Part shown: positions 1 to 7,551 of the stretch, piece after piece
How the letters are laid out: each line of letters begins with the position of its first letter
Position numbering within the stretch: the stretch's first letter is position 1
DNA from: Desulfuromonas sp.
GTDB lineage: Bacteria > Desulfobacterota > Desulfuromonadia > Desulfuromonadales > Geopsychrobacteraceae
Assembly (NCBI GenBank): GCA_002868865.1
Contig: PKUC01000085.1
Location: 1 to 53,386 of the forward strand
Direction: 5' to 3'
DNA length: 53,386 nucleotides
Program-made: the position numbers and the translations under genes
The notes under the pieces: model-generated
The model's database searches: none
The model's input: the letters and a program-made list of their open reading frames with translations, nothing else
What the model was told of the DNA's origin: nothing

Positions 1-522
1 GACCGTCATCATCACCGCTTCGGTATCAGTCAAACTGCCATCGCTAACAGTAAAGGTGACGGTGTAGGTTCCGGCCTGTGCCGTGGTCGGTGTCCAGGAG
101 AAGACACGGGCCGCTGCATCAAAGCTCGCACCGCTCGGCAGGTTCGCCGCGCTGTAGGACAAACTGTCACCATCGGCATCGGTGGCGCTGATTGTAAACT
201 GCAAGGTGCTTCCATCTGCGACTGACTGTGCACCGATCAACGCAAGTACCGGGGCGAGGTTCAGATCAGTGACCGTAATTTCAACCGCTTCGGTGTCGGT
301 CAAACTGCCATCGCTGACAGTGAAGGTAACGGTATAGGTTCCAACCTGTGCCGCGGTCGGTGTCCAGGAAAAAGCACGGGACCCAGCACTGAAACTCGCA
401 CCGCTCGGCAGGTTCGCCGCGCTGTAGGTCAAACTGTCGCCATCGGCATCGGTGGCGCTGACGGTAAATTGCAGACTGTTTCCTTCTGCGGCAGATTGAG
501 GGCCGATCGACGCCAAAATGGG
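1..522 (-). repeat. Tandem 270-bp (90-residue) Ig-module repeats
   Basis: Two in-frame copies are offset by exactly 270 bp: the decamer CAAACTGCCA is at 31-40 and again at 301-310, with long flanking identity. The protein modules are almost identical, which suggests recent duplication. More copies may lie beyond the left edge. Confidence 0.85.
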
Positions 523-879
523 CGCCTTGTTCACCTGAACGGCAACAGGCGAACTGGTCATAATGTTTGAATACCCACTCTCGACGCCAGCCTCGGTGTA
601 GGCCGTAACCGCCAAGCGGTGGGTCTGATCGCTCGGCAATCCGGTTAATACCGTGTTCAGAGACAGACCGACATCGATCGGCGAGCCCCCCTCATTGGCC
701 CCGCTTCCGACGAGCGGAAGCCCTGAGTCGCCAGCATCATAATAGACCTTATAACCGGCAATATCGGCTGCGGAACCTGCGCTCCACGACAGGGTAACGG
801 TCTTCGCTTCAGCGATAGAAACAATCGCAAACAGAAAAAGAAGCACACAGAAAATTTTCGTTGAAATATTTTGACCCAT
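1..879 (-). CDS. Secreted Ig-like repeat protein, C-terminus beyond the window
   Basis: The frame is open from an ATG at 879 to the left edge, so about 293 residues are visible and the C-terminus is missing. A GGAG-type ribosome site (GTAGGAGAAAACTG) precedes the ATG. Residues 1-25 form a signal peptide (hydrophobic core VLLFLFAIVSIAEA). Next is a fibronectin-III-like module of about 90 residues (TVTLSW, AGYKVYYD, HRLAVTAYT), then two nearly identical 90-residue Ig/cadherin-like modules (LQFT-SATDADGD, NLPSGASF, GTYTVTFTVSDGSLTD). Such modules are typical of exported surface or matrix proteins; no enzymatic domain is visible. It is the first gene after two tandem cyclic-dinucleotide riboswitches, so its expression is probably set by c-di-GMP and it may act in attachment or biofilm. 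That role is inferred. Confidence 0.85.
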   Translation of the reverse strand, partial: MGQNISTKIFCVLLFLFAIVSIAEAKTVTLSWSAGSAADIAGYKVYYDAGDSGLPLVGSGANEGGSPIDVGLSLNTVLTGLPSDQTHRLAVTAYTEAGVESGYSNIMTSSPVAVQVNKAPILASIGPQSAAEGNSLQFTVSATDADGDSLTYSAANLPSGASFSAGSRAFSWTPTAAQVGTYTVTFTVSDGSLTDTEAVEITVTDLNLAPVLALIGAQSVADGSTLQFTISATDADGDSLSYSAANLPSGASFDAAARVFSWTPTTAQAGTYTVTFTVSDGSLTDTEAVMMTV

Positions 880-931
880 CAGTTTTCTCCTACAACATCG
901 TGTGACAGAACATATCGTCCTGCCGATACAG

Positions 932-970
932 AAAAAGCGCTCACCTCGTTACCGAAGGTGAGCGCTTTTT
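932..970 (-). terminator. Terminator of the gene-proximal riboswitch
   Basis: On the minus strand a 12-13 bp stem (AGCGCTCACCTTC with GAGGTGAGCGCT) is followed by TTTTT. It lies between the proximal GEMM-I aptamer and the start codon of the Ig-repeat gene, which is where an expression platform belongs. A-rich flanks make it read as a terminator on both strands. Confidence 0.85.
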
Positions 971-1008
971 GTCGCGGAAAAATCAAACAGGGCAAAAGCT
1001 AAGCGAAC

Positions 1009-1096
1009 ACTCTCTTCGGCAACCCGGCTATCCTCTAAACAGAGGACCCGTGGCTTTGCGTCGCCAGATCGCTCTGGCTTTGCCCTTATCGGAGAC
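1009..1096 (-). ncRNA. GEMM-I cyclic-dinucleotide riboswitch, gene-proximal copy
   Basis: The minus strand carries the GEMM-I core: AGGGCAAA, a P1b hairpin GCCAGA/UCUGGC closed by a GCGA tetraloop, GACGCAAAGCCACGGGUC, a second hairpin (CCUCU/AGAGG) and GCCGGGUUGCCGA. The base aligned with ligand-contacting G20 of the V. cholerae Vc2 aptamer is the middle G of GGG. That fits c-di-GMP and not the A20 of cGAMP-type GEMM-Ib RNAs; the alignment is from memory. A terminator follows, so ligand probably controls readthrough into the secreted protein. Confidence 0.9.
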
Positions 1097-1174
1097 ATTT
1101 TCAATTGTGAGTGGTAACTAAACCATCATCTTCATTCCTCTTGAGTCCAGTACTGATCGGAACCGTCGTACACA

Positions 1175-1210
1175 AACAAAAAGCCCACCTTCTACCGAAG
1201 ATGAGCGCTC
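1175..1210 (-). terminator. Imperfect terminator of the distal riboswitch
   Basis: On the minus strand GCGCTCATCTTC pairs with GAAGGTGGGCTTTTTG, with G-U wobbles and a mismatch near the base, followed by a T-run. It is the counterpart of the 932-970 hairpin at an offset of 243 bp, but weaker. Confidence 0.65.
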
Positions 1211-1251
1211 GTTTCTGTGCAGGTCGTTGATCAGGACAAAAGCTCGCGTAC

Positions 1252-1339
1252 ACTCTCTTCGGCAACCCGGCTATCCCCTAAACAGAGGACCCGTGGCTTT
1301 GCGTCGCCAGATTACTCTGGCTTTGCCCTTATCGGAGAC
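1252..1339 (-). ncRNA. GEMM-I cyclic-dinucleotide riboswitch, distal copy
   Basis: This second aptamer is almost identical to the one at 1009-1096 and offset by exactly 243 bp: the same AGGGCAAA, GACGCAAAGCCACGGGUC and GCCGGGUUGCCGA segments, with a few changes in hairpin loops. It is the first of the two to be transcribed. Two aptamer-terminator units in series usually steepen or widen the dose response, or make leak-through lower. Confidence 0.9.
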
Positions 1340-1633
1340 GTTCTTTATTCAGTTGTCTGTAACAGAGTGCGCCACATGGCCTCAAACAATTGGCATTGAA
1401 GTCTAAAACATGGCGCAGTCGGAAAACATTAAATGCATGGGGCGTGCCATACACATAACCACGTGTTATTATTCACGCTCACTTCCACCACAACCGGGCA
1501 CGGTTGTCATTTCACCACGGAATAAAAAAATGTGCAGCTATTTAGCCACTTAGACCTCTGGCACACACCCGGCCACACTCAGGCCAGCCCAGAACATTAT
1601 ATTTATCTTACCATCAATACATCCCTAATAAAT
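1340..1633. other. Intergenic stretch; probable riboswitch leader promoter region
   Basis: There is no gene here. The promoter for the minus-strand riboswitch transcript must lie just right of 1345, but I see no convincing -35/-10 pair. The end of maf lies on the right. No repeat or terminator hairpin was recognised. Confidence 0.4.
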
Positions 1634-2227
1634 TCAGCTGTTTTTACGCAGCAGAGGCAGACCGACCTGCTCCAGCATCGTCACCAGCTTAATCAGCGGA
1701 AGACCGATCAGGCTGTTGTAATCATCCCCGGCCATCTTCTCCATCAATGCGATACCAAGCCCTTCGATCATGAACGATCCGGCACACTGCTGCGGCTGTT
1801 CACAACGAACATAATACGCAATCTGCTCATCGGAGAGCGCGCGCAGAGTCACGGAAAAGGTATCAAAATCGCACTGATGGCTACCGTCTCGATTATCGAA
1901 CAGTGCAAGACCGGTATAAAACGTATGGGTCCGTCCCGCCATTTGCCGTAACTGTGCCTCCGCGGCCTTAACAGTCCCCGGTTTTCCCAGTGTCCGCCCA
2001 CGCTGATCCACAAAGACCTGATCAGAACCGATCACCAACGCATCGGGAAACCGCTCCCGCAGACTGGCCGCTTTCCCCAACGCCAGATGACGAACCAGCA
2101 GCTCCGGGGAAACAGACTGGTCGATCACTTCGGTGAATTCAGGAGCGACCGCTTTAAACGGGAGGCGAAGCTGCTTGAGGAGCTGAGCCCGGTACGGACT
2201 GGTCGAAGCCAGGACAAGCTGTCGCAT
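1634..2227 (-). CDS. Maf/YceF-family nucleotide pyrophosphatase
   Basis: 197 residues, the usual Maf length. The N-terminal LASTSPYRAQLL and the IGSDQV, GKPGT and TFYTGLALF segments are Maf hallmarks. The C-terminal half (CAGSFMIEGLGIALMEK, GLPLIKL) matches the YceF branch better than YhdE. YceF proteins hydrolyse 7-methyl-GTP, and the family removes modified or non-canonical nucleotides in the cytosol. The start is the ATG at 2227. The gene lies 38 nt after the WYL regulator and could be co-transcribed with it. The exact substrate is inferred from subfamily resemblance. Confidence 0.9.
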   Translation of the reverse strand: MRQLVLASTSPYRAQLLKQLRLPFKAVAPEFTEVIDQSVSPELLVRHLALGKAASLRERFPDALVIGSDQVFVDQRGRTLGKPGTVKAAEAQLRQMAGRTHTFYTGLALFDNRDGSHQCDFDTFSVTLRALSDEQIAYYVRCEQPQQCAGSFMIEGLGIALMEKMAGDDYNSLIGLPLIKLVTMLEQVGLPLLRKNS

Positions 2228-2265
2228 ACATTATTCCTTCCTGTCGAAATAAGCGAAACAAACAC

Positions 2266-3267
2266 CTAAAACTGGTCAAGGCTGACCCGCAACCCTTCAT
2301 AAAACATGTTGCGTAATGCCTCCGGAGCAATGACCTGAACGTGAGGAAGATAAGAGTAGATCCACGACAGAATCTCGGTATCTCCAGCAGCAGAAAAGCA
2401 GAGTTCCACCGAACCGTCAGCCAAAAACTGAAGGGTTTGTTCAGGGTGCCAGATCCGCTCACAGATCAGATGGCTGACCTGCGCCGAGAATCTGAGGCAT
2501 ACATCGCGAACCGGCCCCTCATCCACCAGACCGAAGGCGCCGCCGGTCAACTGTCCTGGATGAAAACTCGCAGGAACGTCAAAACGCTCTGCCAAAACAG
2601 TTAGTGACTGAATGCGATCGACAAGAAACAGCCGCAGTGCCTGGCGGTTGTGGGCGTACGCCCCCACATACAGGGAATTATTGTAAAACAGCAGGGTGTA
2701 CGGATCGCACCTGTATTCCTGCAGCGCCCTGCCGACCGGCTGATAACCAAGCAGACAACTTTTTTGCATCAACAGGGCGGTTCTCAGATCGGCAAGGATC
2801 GGCTTCTTTTCAACATAGTCCTTGTAGCCCTGAAACCGCGGCGTACTGGTCTCGGCAATCCTCTCCAGGTGCGCCACACTGCGGGGCGGCAGATTGGAGC
2901 GCAGGCGAGTAAAAATGGCGTCCAGGTCATCCTCAAAGGGGGTCCCGCGGAGAAATTCCATCTGCCCACGACACAGATAGAGGGTCATCAGCTCCTCAAG
3001 CGAGAAAGTAATTGGTGGCAGTTTCTTGTACCCCGCGACAAAGCGGTAAAGCACAACCCTGTCGTCCTGCCGTTCCGTAATCAGTGGGTATCCCGCGTCC
3101 ATAATCGCCTGCAGATCACGATAAACCGTGCGGCGCGTCACCTGACACTCTTCGGCCAACTCATCCACCGACGCACCGTAGCGTGCTTCAAGGATACGGA
3201 TCACATCATGCAGCCGTGCAGCCTGACTGTATTTTTTTGCGGGTTTTCCGGGAGCCCGTGCGGCCAT
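2266..3267 (-). CDS. HTH-WYL domain transcriptional regulator
   Basis: 333 residues from the ATG at 3267, chosen because GGGAGG lies about 7 nt upstream; an upstream GTG at 3288 has no such site. Residues 15-75 form a DeoR/HTH_11-type winged helix (DVIRILEARYGASVDELAEECQ, VTRRTVYRDLQAIMDAGYPL). The rest is a WYL-type ligand-binding region (YDPYTLLFYNNSLYVGAYAH-like core) and a C-terminal WCX extension. WYL regulators respond to nucleic-acid or nucleotide ligands, and many control DNA damage or phage defence genes. No target is visible; the neighbours are housekeeping genes. Confidence 0.85.
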   Translation of the reverse strand: MAARAPGKPAKKYSQAARLHDVIRILEARYGASVDELAEECQVTRRTVYRDLQAIMDAGYPLITERQDDRVVLYRFVAGYKKLPPITFSLEELMTLYLCRGQMEFLRGTPFEDDLDAIFTRLRSNLPPRSVAHLERIAETSTPRFQGYKDYVEKKPILADLRTALLMQKSCLLGYQPVGRALQEYRCDPYTLLFYNNSLYVGAYAHNRQALRLFLVDRIQSLTVLAERFDVPASFHPGQLTGGAFGLVDEGPVRDVCLRFSAQVSHLICERIWHPEQTLQFLADGSVELCFSAAGDTEILSWIYSYLPHVQVIAPEALRNMFYEGLRVSLDQF

Positions 3268-3316
3268 ACCCGATCCTCCCTGCGGCACGCTGTAACGTGC
3301 GAAGACGGGTTATAAA

Positions 3317-3356
3317 GAAAAAAGGAGCTGCCACGCCTTTTAGCGATGGCAGCTCC
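3317..3356 (-). terminator. Intrinsic terminator after ilvD
   Basis: On the minus strand a perfect 10-bp stem GGAGCTGCCA/TGGCAGCTCC with a 13-nt loop is followed by TTTTTT. It lies 28 nt after the ilvD stop. Confidence 0.85.
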
Positions 3357-3383
3357 TGCAAACATCTTTTTGCTGCAAGACAA

Positions 3384-5219
3384 CTACAGCTTAGAGGTAT
3401 CGCGAACCGCACCACGGTCTGCGCTGGTCGCCATGGAGGCATAGACCTTCAGAGCGGCGCTGACCTCGCGATCCCGCTCCAGGGGGATCCAGCCTTTCTC
3501 TTCCTGGACCTGACGACGGCTCTCCAGCACCTGCGCATCGACGACAACGGAGATAGCGCGGTTGGGGATATCGATATCGATCGTGTCACCATCCTGCACC
3601 AGTCCGATAATACCGCCGCTCGCCGCTTCCGGAGAAACGTGGCCGATCGACAGGCCCGAGGTCCCTCCAGAGAACCGGCCGTCGGTCACCAGAGCACACA
3701 CCTTGCCAAGCCCTTTCGACTTCAGGTACGAGGTCGGATAGAGCATCTCCTGCATACCCGGTCCACCCTTGGGGCCTTCGTAGCGGATCACAACCACATC
3801 TCCCGCCTGAATCTGATCATTCAGGATCGCATCAACCGCGGCATCCTGACTTTCAAAGACGCGGGCCGGGCCTGAAAATTTCAGGATCGACTCATCGACT
3901 CCGGCGGTTTTTACGATACAGCCATCCTCCGCCAGATTTCCTGACAGCACGGCCAACCCGCCATCGAGGCTGAAAGCGTTATCACGACTGCGGATGCAAC
4001 CCGCTGCCCGGTCCAGATCGGGCTCGTCCCAATAACGGGACTGGCTGAACGGCTCCAGCGTCGCGACGCCTCCAGGAGCTGCGAGGTAACGTTTTTTTGC
4101 CACTTCGGTCGGATTCCCGGCGATATCCCATTCGGCGATAGCGGCACCGATGGTCTCGGCATGAACCGTCAGCGCCTCTGTTTCAATCAGTCCGGCACGC
4201 ATCAGCTCTCCAAGAATACCGATAACGCCACCGGCATGATGGACATCCTCCATATGGTAATCGGGGGTTGACGGCGCAACCTTGCAGAGGTTTGGCACCT
4301 TACGCGACAACACGTCGATATGCTCCATGGTAAAATCGACCCCGGCCTCCTGGGCCGCAGCAAGCAGGTGAAGGACCGTGTTGGTCGACCCCCCCATGGC
4401 AATATCGAGGGTCATGGCATTGCAAAATGCCGCAGCGGTAGCGATGCTGCGCGGGCGATAGCGCTCTTCGCCCTGTTCATAACAACTCTTTGCGATCTCG
4501 ACGATGCGACGGCCCGCCTCCAGAAACAGGGATTTACGCTCGGCATGGGTCGCCAGCAGAGATCCATTCCCGGGAAGACTCATCCCCAGTGCCTCGGTCA
4601 GGCAGTTCATCGAATTGGCGGTAAACATCCCCGAGCAGGAGCCGCAGGTCGGACACGCCGAGCGTTCGACTTCGTCGCAGGTCGCGTTATCGACCGTATC
4701 ATCGGCCGCCATCACCATGGCATCGACCAGATCGAGGCCCTTCTCTTTGCCATCAACGATAATCTTGCCCGCCTCCATCGGCCCGCCGGACACAAAGATC
4801 GTCGGGATATTCAGTCGCAGCGACGCATTGAGCATTCCGGGGGTAATCTTGTCGCAGTTGGAAATACACACCAGCGCATCAACACAGTGTGCATTGGCCA
4901 TATACTCGACCGAATCGGCGATCAGCTCCCGCGATGGCAACGAATAGAGCATACCGCCGTGCCCCATGGCGATGCCGTCGCAGATAGCGATGGTATTGAA
5001 TTCCTTGGCGATGCCACCGGCCTGCTCAATTTCACGGCAGACCAGTTGGCCAAGATCTTTCAGATGAACGTGGCCGGGAACAAACTGGGTAAATGAATTG
5101 ACAACACCGATAATCGGCTTGCCAAAGTCCTTGCCTTCAACTCCGGTGGCGCGCCACAAAGAACGAGCACCGGCCATTTTCCGCCCCTCGGTGGAGGTAG
5201 CTGAACGATAAGCTGTCAT
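3384..5219 (-). CDS. ilvD: Dihydroxy-acid dehydratase
   Basis: 611 residues, full length for IlvD. It dehydrates 2,3-dihydroxy-isovalerate and -methylvalerate to the 2-keto acids of valine and isoleucine synthesis in the cytosol. The Fe-S ligand motifs [11 protein letters not shown] and [19 protein letters not shown] are intact, and the C-terminal [15 protein letters not shown] segment is the IlvD/Edd signature. The ATG at 5219 follows AGGAC. The gene stands alone between its own terminator and the GGDEF pair; no ilvBNC genes are in the window. No T-box or attenuator was seen upstream. Confidence 0.96.
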   Translation of the reverse strand: MTAYRSATSTEGRKMAGARSLWRATGVEGKDFGKPIIGVVNSFTQFVPGHVHLKDLGQLVCREIEQAGGIAKEFNTIAICDGIAMGHGGMLYSLPSRELIADSVEYMANAHCVDALVCISNCDKITPGMLNASLRLNIPTIFVSGGPMEAGKIIVDGKEKGLDLVDAMVMAADDTVDNATCDEVERSACPTCGSCSGMFTANSMNCLTEALGMSLPGNGSLLATHAERKSLFLEAGRRIVEIAKSCYEQGEERYRPRSIATAAAFCNAMTLDIAMGGSTNTVLHLLAAAQEAGVDFTMEHIDVLSRKVPNLCKVAPSTPDYHMEDVHHAGGVIGILGELMRAGLIETEALTVHAETIGAAIAEWDIAGNPTEVAKKRYLAAPGGVATLEPFSQSRYWDEPDLDRAAGCIRSRDNAFSLDGGLAVLSGNLAEDGCIVKTAGVDESILKFSGPARVFESQDAAVDAILNDQIQAGDVVVIRYEGPKGGPGMQEMLYPTSYLKSKGLGKVCALVTDGRFSGGTSGLSIGHVSPEAASGGIIGLVQDGDTIDIDIPNRAISVVVDAQVLESRRQVQEEKGWIPLERDREVSAALKVYASMATSADRGAVRDTSKL

Positions 5220-5256
5220 TTAAGTCCTATCCTGTCATGTCAAGGTGAATCCGGAA

Positions 5257-6351
5257 TTACGAAGACGGATTGCCTGCGCGGTCCGGAGTTTCTGGTGCGG
5301 GTAAGTCAAACGCGGTCAAAACAGCATTTCGGGTACTCTTTTTGACTGCATACATCGCCATATCTGCCAGGCGAATCAATTCCGATTTATCGGGCGCATT
5401 GGTTGGATAGGTCGCCACCCCGATACTGGCGGTGACCTCTATCTTCTGATCACAGTCGGAACGATAATCGCCCTGCCGAAAGCGCTCGCGCAGATTGCGG
5501 ATCATCCCCAGAGCCCCTTCGTTACCGGTCCCGGGAAGGAGTATAACAAATTCATCGCCACCGTAGCGGGCCGCATAATCGACCTTGCGCGTGTTCTTGC
5601 CGATGGTCTGACCGATTTCACTCAGCAGCCTGCTACCAGTCAGATGACCATAGGTATCGTTGACCTGCTTAAAGTGATCCAGATCGAGAAACACCAGACT
5701 GACCTCTGTGCCCTGCCGTCCGGCACGTTCGACCTCATAGTCGATAATCGTCTGAAAATGACGCGAATTGTACAGGCCGGTGAGGTCATCGGTAATTGTC
5801 AACTCCTGAACCCGTTCAACCAGCCGCGCGTTCTCGATGGCGATCGCGGTAAAGTCGGCAATAGCCGACAGCACCCGCAGGTCGCGGGGCTCAAACTGGT
5901 CCTGTCCGAGGGCGTTGAGAAGTTGAATCACACCTAGAGTCTTGTCGTGTGTCTTCAGTGGCACGCAGATGATCGAACTGGTGACGAAGCCGACACTCTC
6001 ATCGATTTTGCCGCAGAAACGTTCGTCCTGACGAACATCAGCCACCAGCAGTGGTTCACCCGACTCCGCGACAAAACCGGCGATCCCCTGCCCCGGCGGC
6101 AACCGTATCCCTTTAAGCTTATCTGCAACCGGCGACACAGCGATCTCAAAACAGAGCTCACGGCTGTCCTGATCGAGAATTAACAGCGACCACGCAGATG
6201 GATTAAGCAGAGAACTAACCTTATCCATCGTGGTCTGAAAAACCTCTTCGAGGGACAAACGTGAGGTCAACGCCTTGCCGACATCGACAAGCGCTTTCAG
6301 TTCCTGTTCGAGCCTGTTTTCCCCGACCTCGTCGAAATGCATATCCTTCAC
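5257..6351 (-). CDS. GAF-GGDEF protein with Ser at the guanine-reading position (candidate Hypr cGAMP synthase)
   Basis: 364 residues. A GAF domain spans about residues 25-180 (TSSIICVPLKTHDKTLGVIQLLN) and a GGDEF domain about 195-350. The catalytic loop RYGGDEF and a product-inhibition I-site (RKVD, five residues before GGDEF) are present. In place of the aspartate in GHxxGD (PleD D344) it reads GHLTGS. Serine here is the hallmark of hybrid-promiscuous (Hypr) enzymes such as Geobacter GacA, which make 3',3'-cGAMP as well as c-di-GMP. The start is a GTG overlapping the upstream stop (GTGA), with GGAGGG 6 nt before it, so translation is coupled to the paralogue upstream. The GAF domain probably senses a small ligand. 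Product is inferred. Confidence 0.88.
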   Translation of the reverse strand: MKDMHFDEVGENRLEQELKALVDVGKALTSRLSLEEVFQTTMDKVSSLLNPSAWSLLILDQDSRELCFEIAVSPVADKLKGIRLPPGQGIAGFVAESGEPLLVADVRQDERFCGKIDESVGFVTSSIICVPLKTHDKTLGVIQLLNALGQDQFEPRDLRVLSAIADFTAIAIENARLVERVQELTITDDLTGLYNSRHFQTIIDYEVERAGRQGTEVSLVFLDLDHFKQVNDTYGHLTGSRLLSEIGQTIGKNTRKVDYAARYGGDEFVILLPGTGNEGALGMIRNLRERFRQGDYRSDCDQKIEVTASIGVATYPTNAPDKSELIRLADMAMYAVKKSTRNAVLTAFDLPAPETPDRAGNPSS

Positions 6352-7448
6352 CGGTCGCCCTCCCCCTGTGAGCCTGTTTCCTGTTCAGCGCCGCGCATCA
6401 GGTCGAACGCTGTCTTCACTCCATCCCGCGTCGACTGCTTGACCGCATACATCGCCTTGTCGGCACGAACCACCAGGGTCTTTTTATCGGGCGCGTTGGT
6501 CGGATAGGTGGCAATCCCGACGCTGATGGTCACATCGATCTTCTCACCGGTCTCCGAACGAAAATCGGCGTTCCGGATCTTATCCCTGAGGTTGTTAATC
6601 ATCCCCAGAGCACCGGCGTTGCCGGTGTCGGGCAGCAGAACGACAAATTCGTCGCCGCCGTAACGAGCGACGTGGTCAACCAGCCTCTTATTTGTCTTTA
6701 TGGTCTGTGCAAGCCCGCGCAACAGCACATTCCCTGTTTCGTGGCCATAAGTATCATTGACGGTCTTGAAGTGATCCAAATCGATAAACACGAGGCTGAG
6801 TTCGGTCCGCTGGCGGCAAGCCCGCTCCACCTCATAATCGAGGACCTTCTGAAAATGCCGCGCGTTGTACACGCCGGTCAGATCGTCGATAATCGTCAAT
6901 TCCTTGACCTGATCGACGAGGCGTGAGTTTTCGATTGCGATCGCGGTAAAGTCAGCAACCGTCGATAAAATCGTCAGATCATCAACCGTAAAGGGGCGTT
7001 GACCAAGCACATTGACGAGTTGCACAACGCCGATCACCTTATTCTGCGTCTTAAGGGGCACACAGATGATCGAACTGGTTTCGAAACCGACCTCTTCGTC
7101 AATTTTTTTTGAGAAGCGCTCATCCTTGCTGACATCGGGTACCAGCAGCGCTTCACCGTGGCTGGCGACATAACCGGAAATCCCCTCATCCATGGGAATT
7201 TTCAGCGTCTTCAGCTTGTCCGCCACCGACGAAACGGCAATATCAAACCGTAACTCGTGGGTCGTTTCGTCAACGATCATCAGTGACCAGGACGAGGGTT
7301 TCAGCAGCTGGCTGACCTTCTCCATGGTGACCTGATAAATTTCATCCAGTGACAGCTGCGGTGATAACGCCTTGCCGATATCGACCAGCGTCTTCAACTG
7401 CTGGGTGCTGTTCCCTCCAGCGGAATCGATCACATCCTGCTCACTCAC
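6348..7448 (-). CDS. GAF-GGDEF protein with Asn at the guanine-reading position
   Basis: 366 residues from a GTG at 7448, chosen because GGAGG lies 7 nt upstream; the frame extends to an ATG at 7502 without an equal site. GAF (TSSIICVPLKTQNKVIGVVQLVN) then GGDEF, colinear with and clearly paralogous to the next gene. RYGGDEF is intact and RLVD forms an I-site. The specificity position reads GHETGN, Asn instead of the usual Asp. This residue is neither the canonical c-di-GMP type nor the Hypr Ser, so the product could be c-di-GMP, cGAMP or c-di-AMP, or the protein could partner with its paralogue. It overlaps that gene by 4 nt, and the two were probably made by tandem duplication. Confidence 0.87.
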   Translation of the reverse strand: MSEQDVIDSAGGNSTQQLKTLVDIGKALSPQLSLDEIYQVTMEKVSQLLKPSSWSLMIVDETTHELRFDIAVSSVADKLKTLKIPMDEGISGYVASHGEALLVPDVSKDERFSKKIDEEVGFETSSIICVPLKTQNKVIGVVQLVNVLGQRPFTVDDLTILSTVADFTAIAIENSRLVDQVKELTIIDDLTGVYNARHFQKVLDYEVERACRQRTELSLVFIDLDHFKTVNDTYGHETGNVLLRGLAQTIKTNKRLVDHVARYGGDEFVVLLPDTGNAGALGMINNLRDKIRNADFRSETGEKIDVTISVGIATYPTNAPDKKTLVVRADKAMYAVKQSTRDGVKTAFDLMRGAEQETGSQGEGDR

Positions 7449-7551
7449 AGTACAACCTCCATCATCCCTGAAAGACTTCATGCCACGGACCGCTGCAGGC
7501 ATCGGCCAGTCAAAAAGCCTTCACACATCTACATGTGTACTAAGCGTGACC

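Noticed and set aside
1532-1951. 139-residue plus-strand frame
   Set aside because: Mostly antisense to maf, no recognisable motif, no ribosome site.
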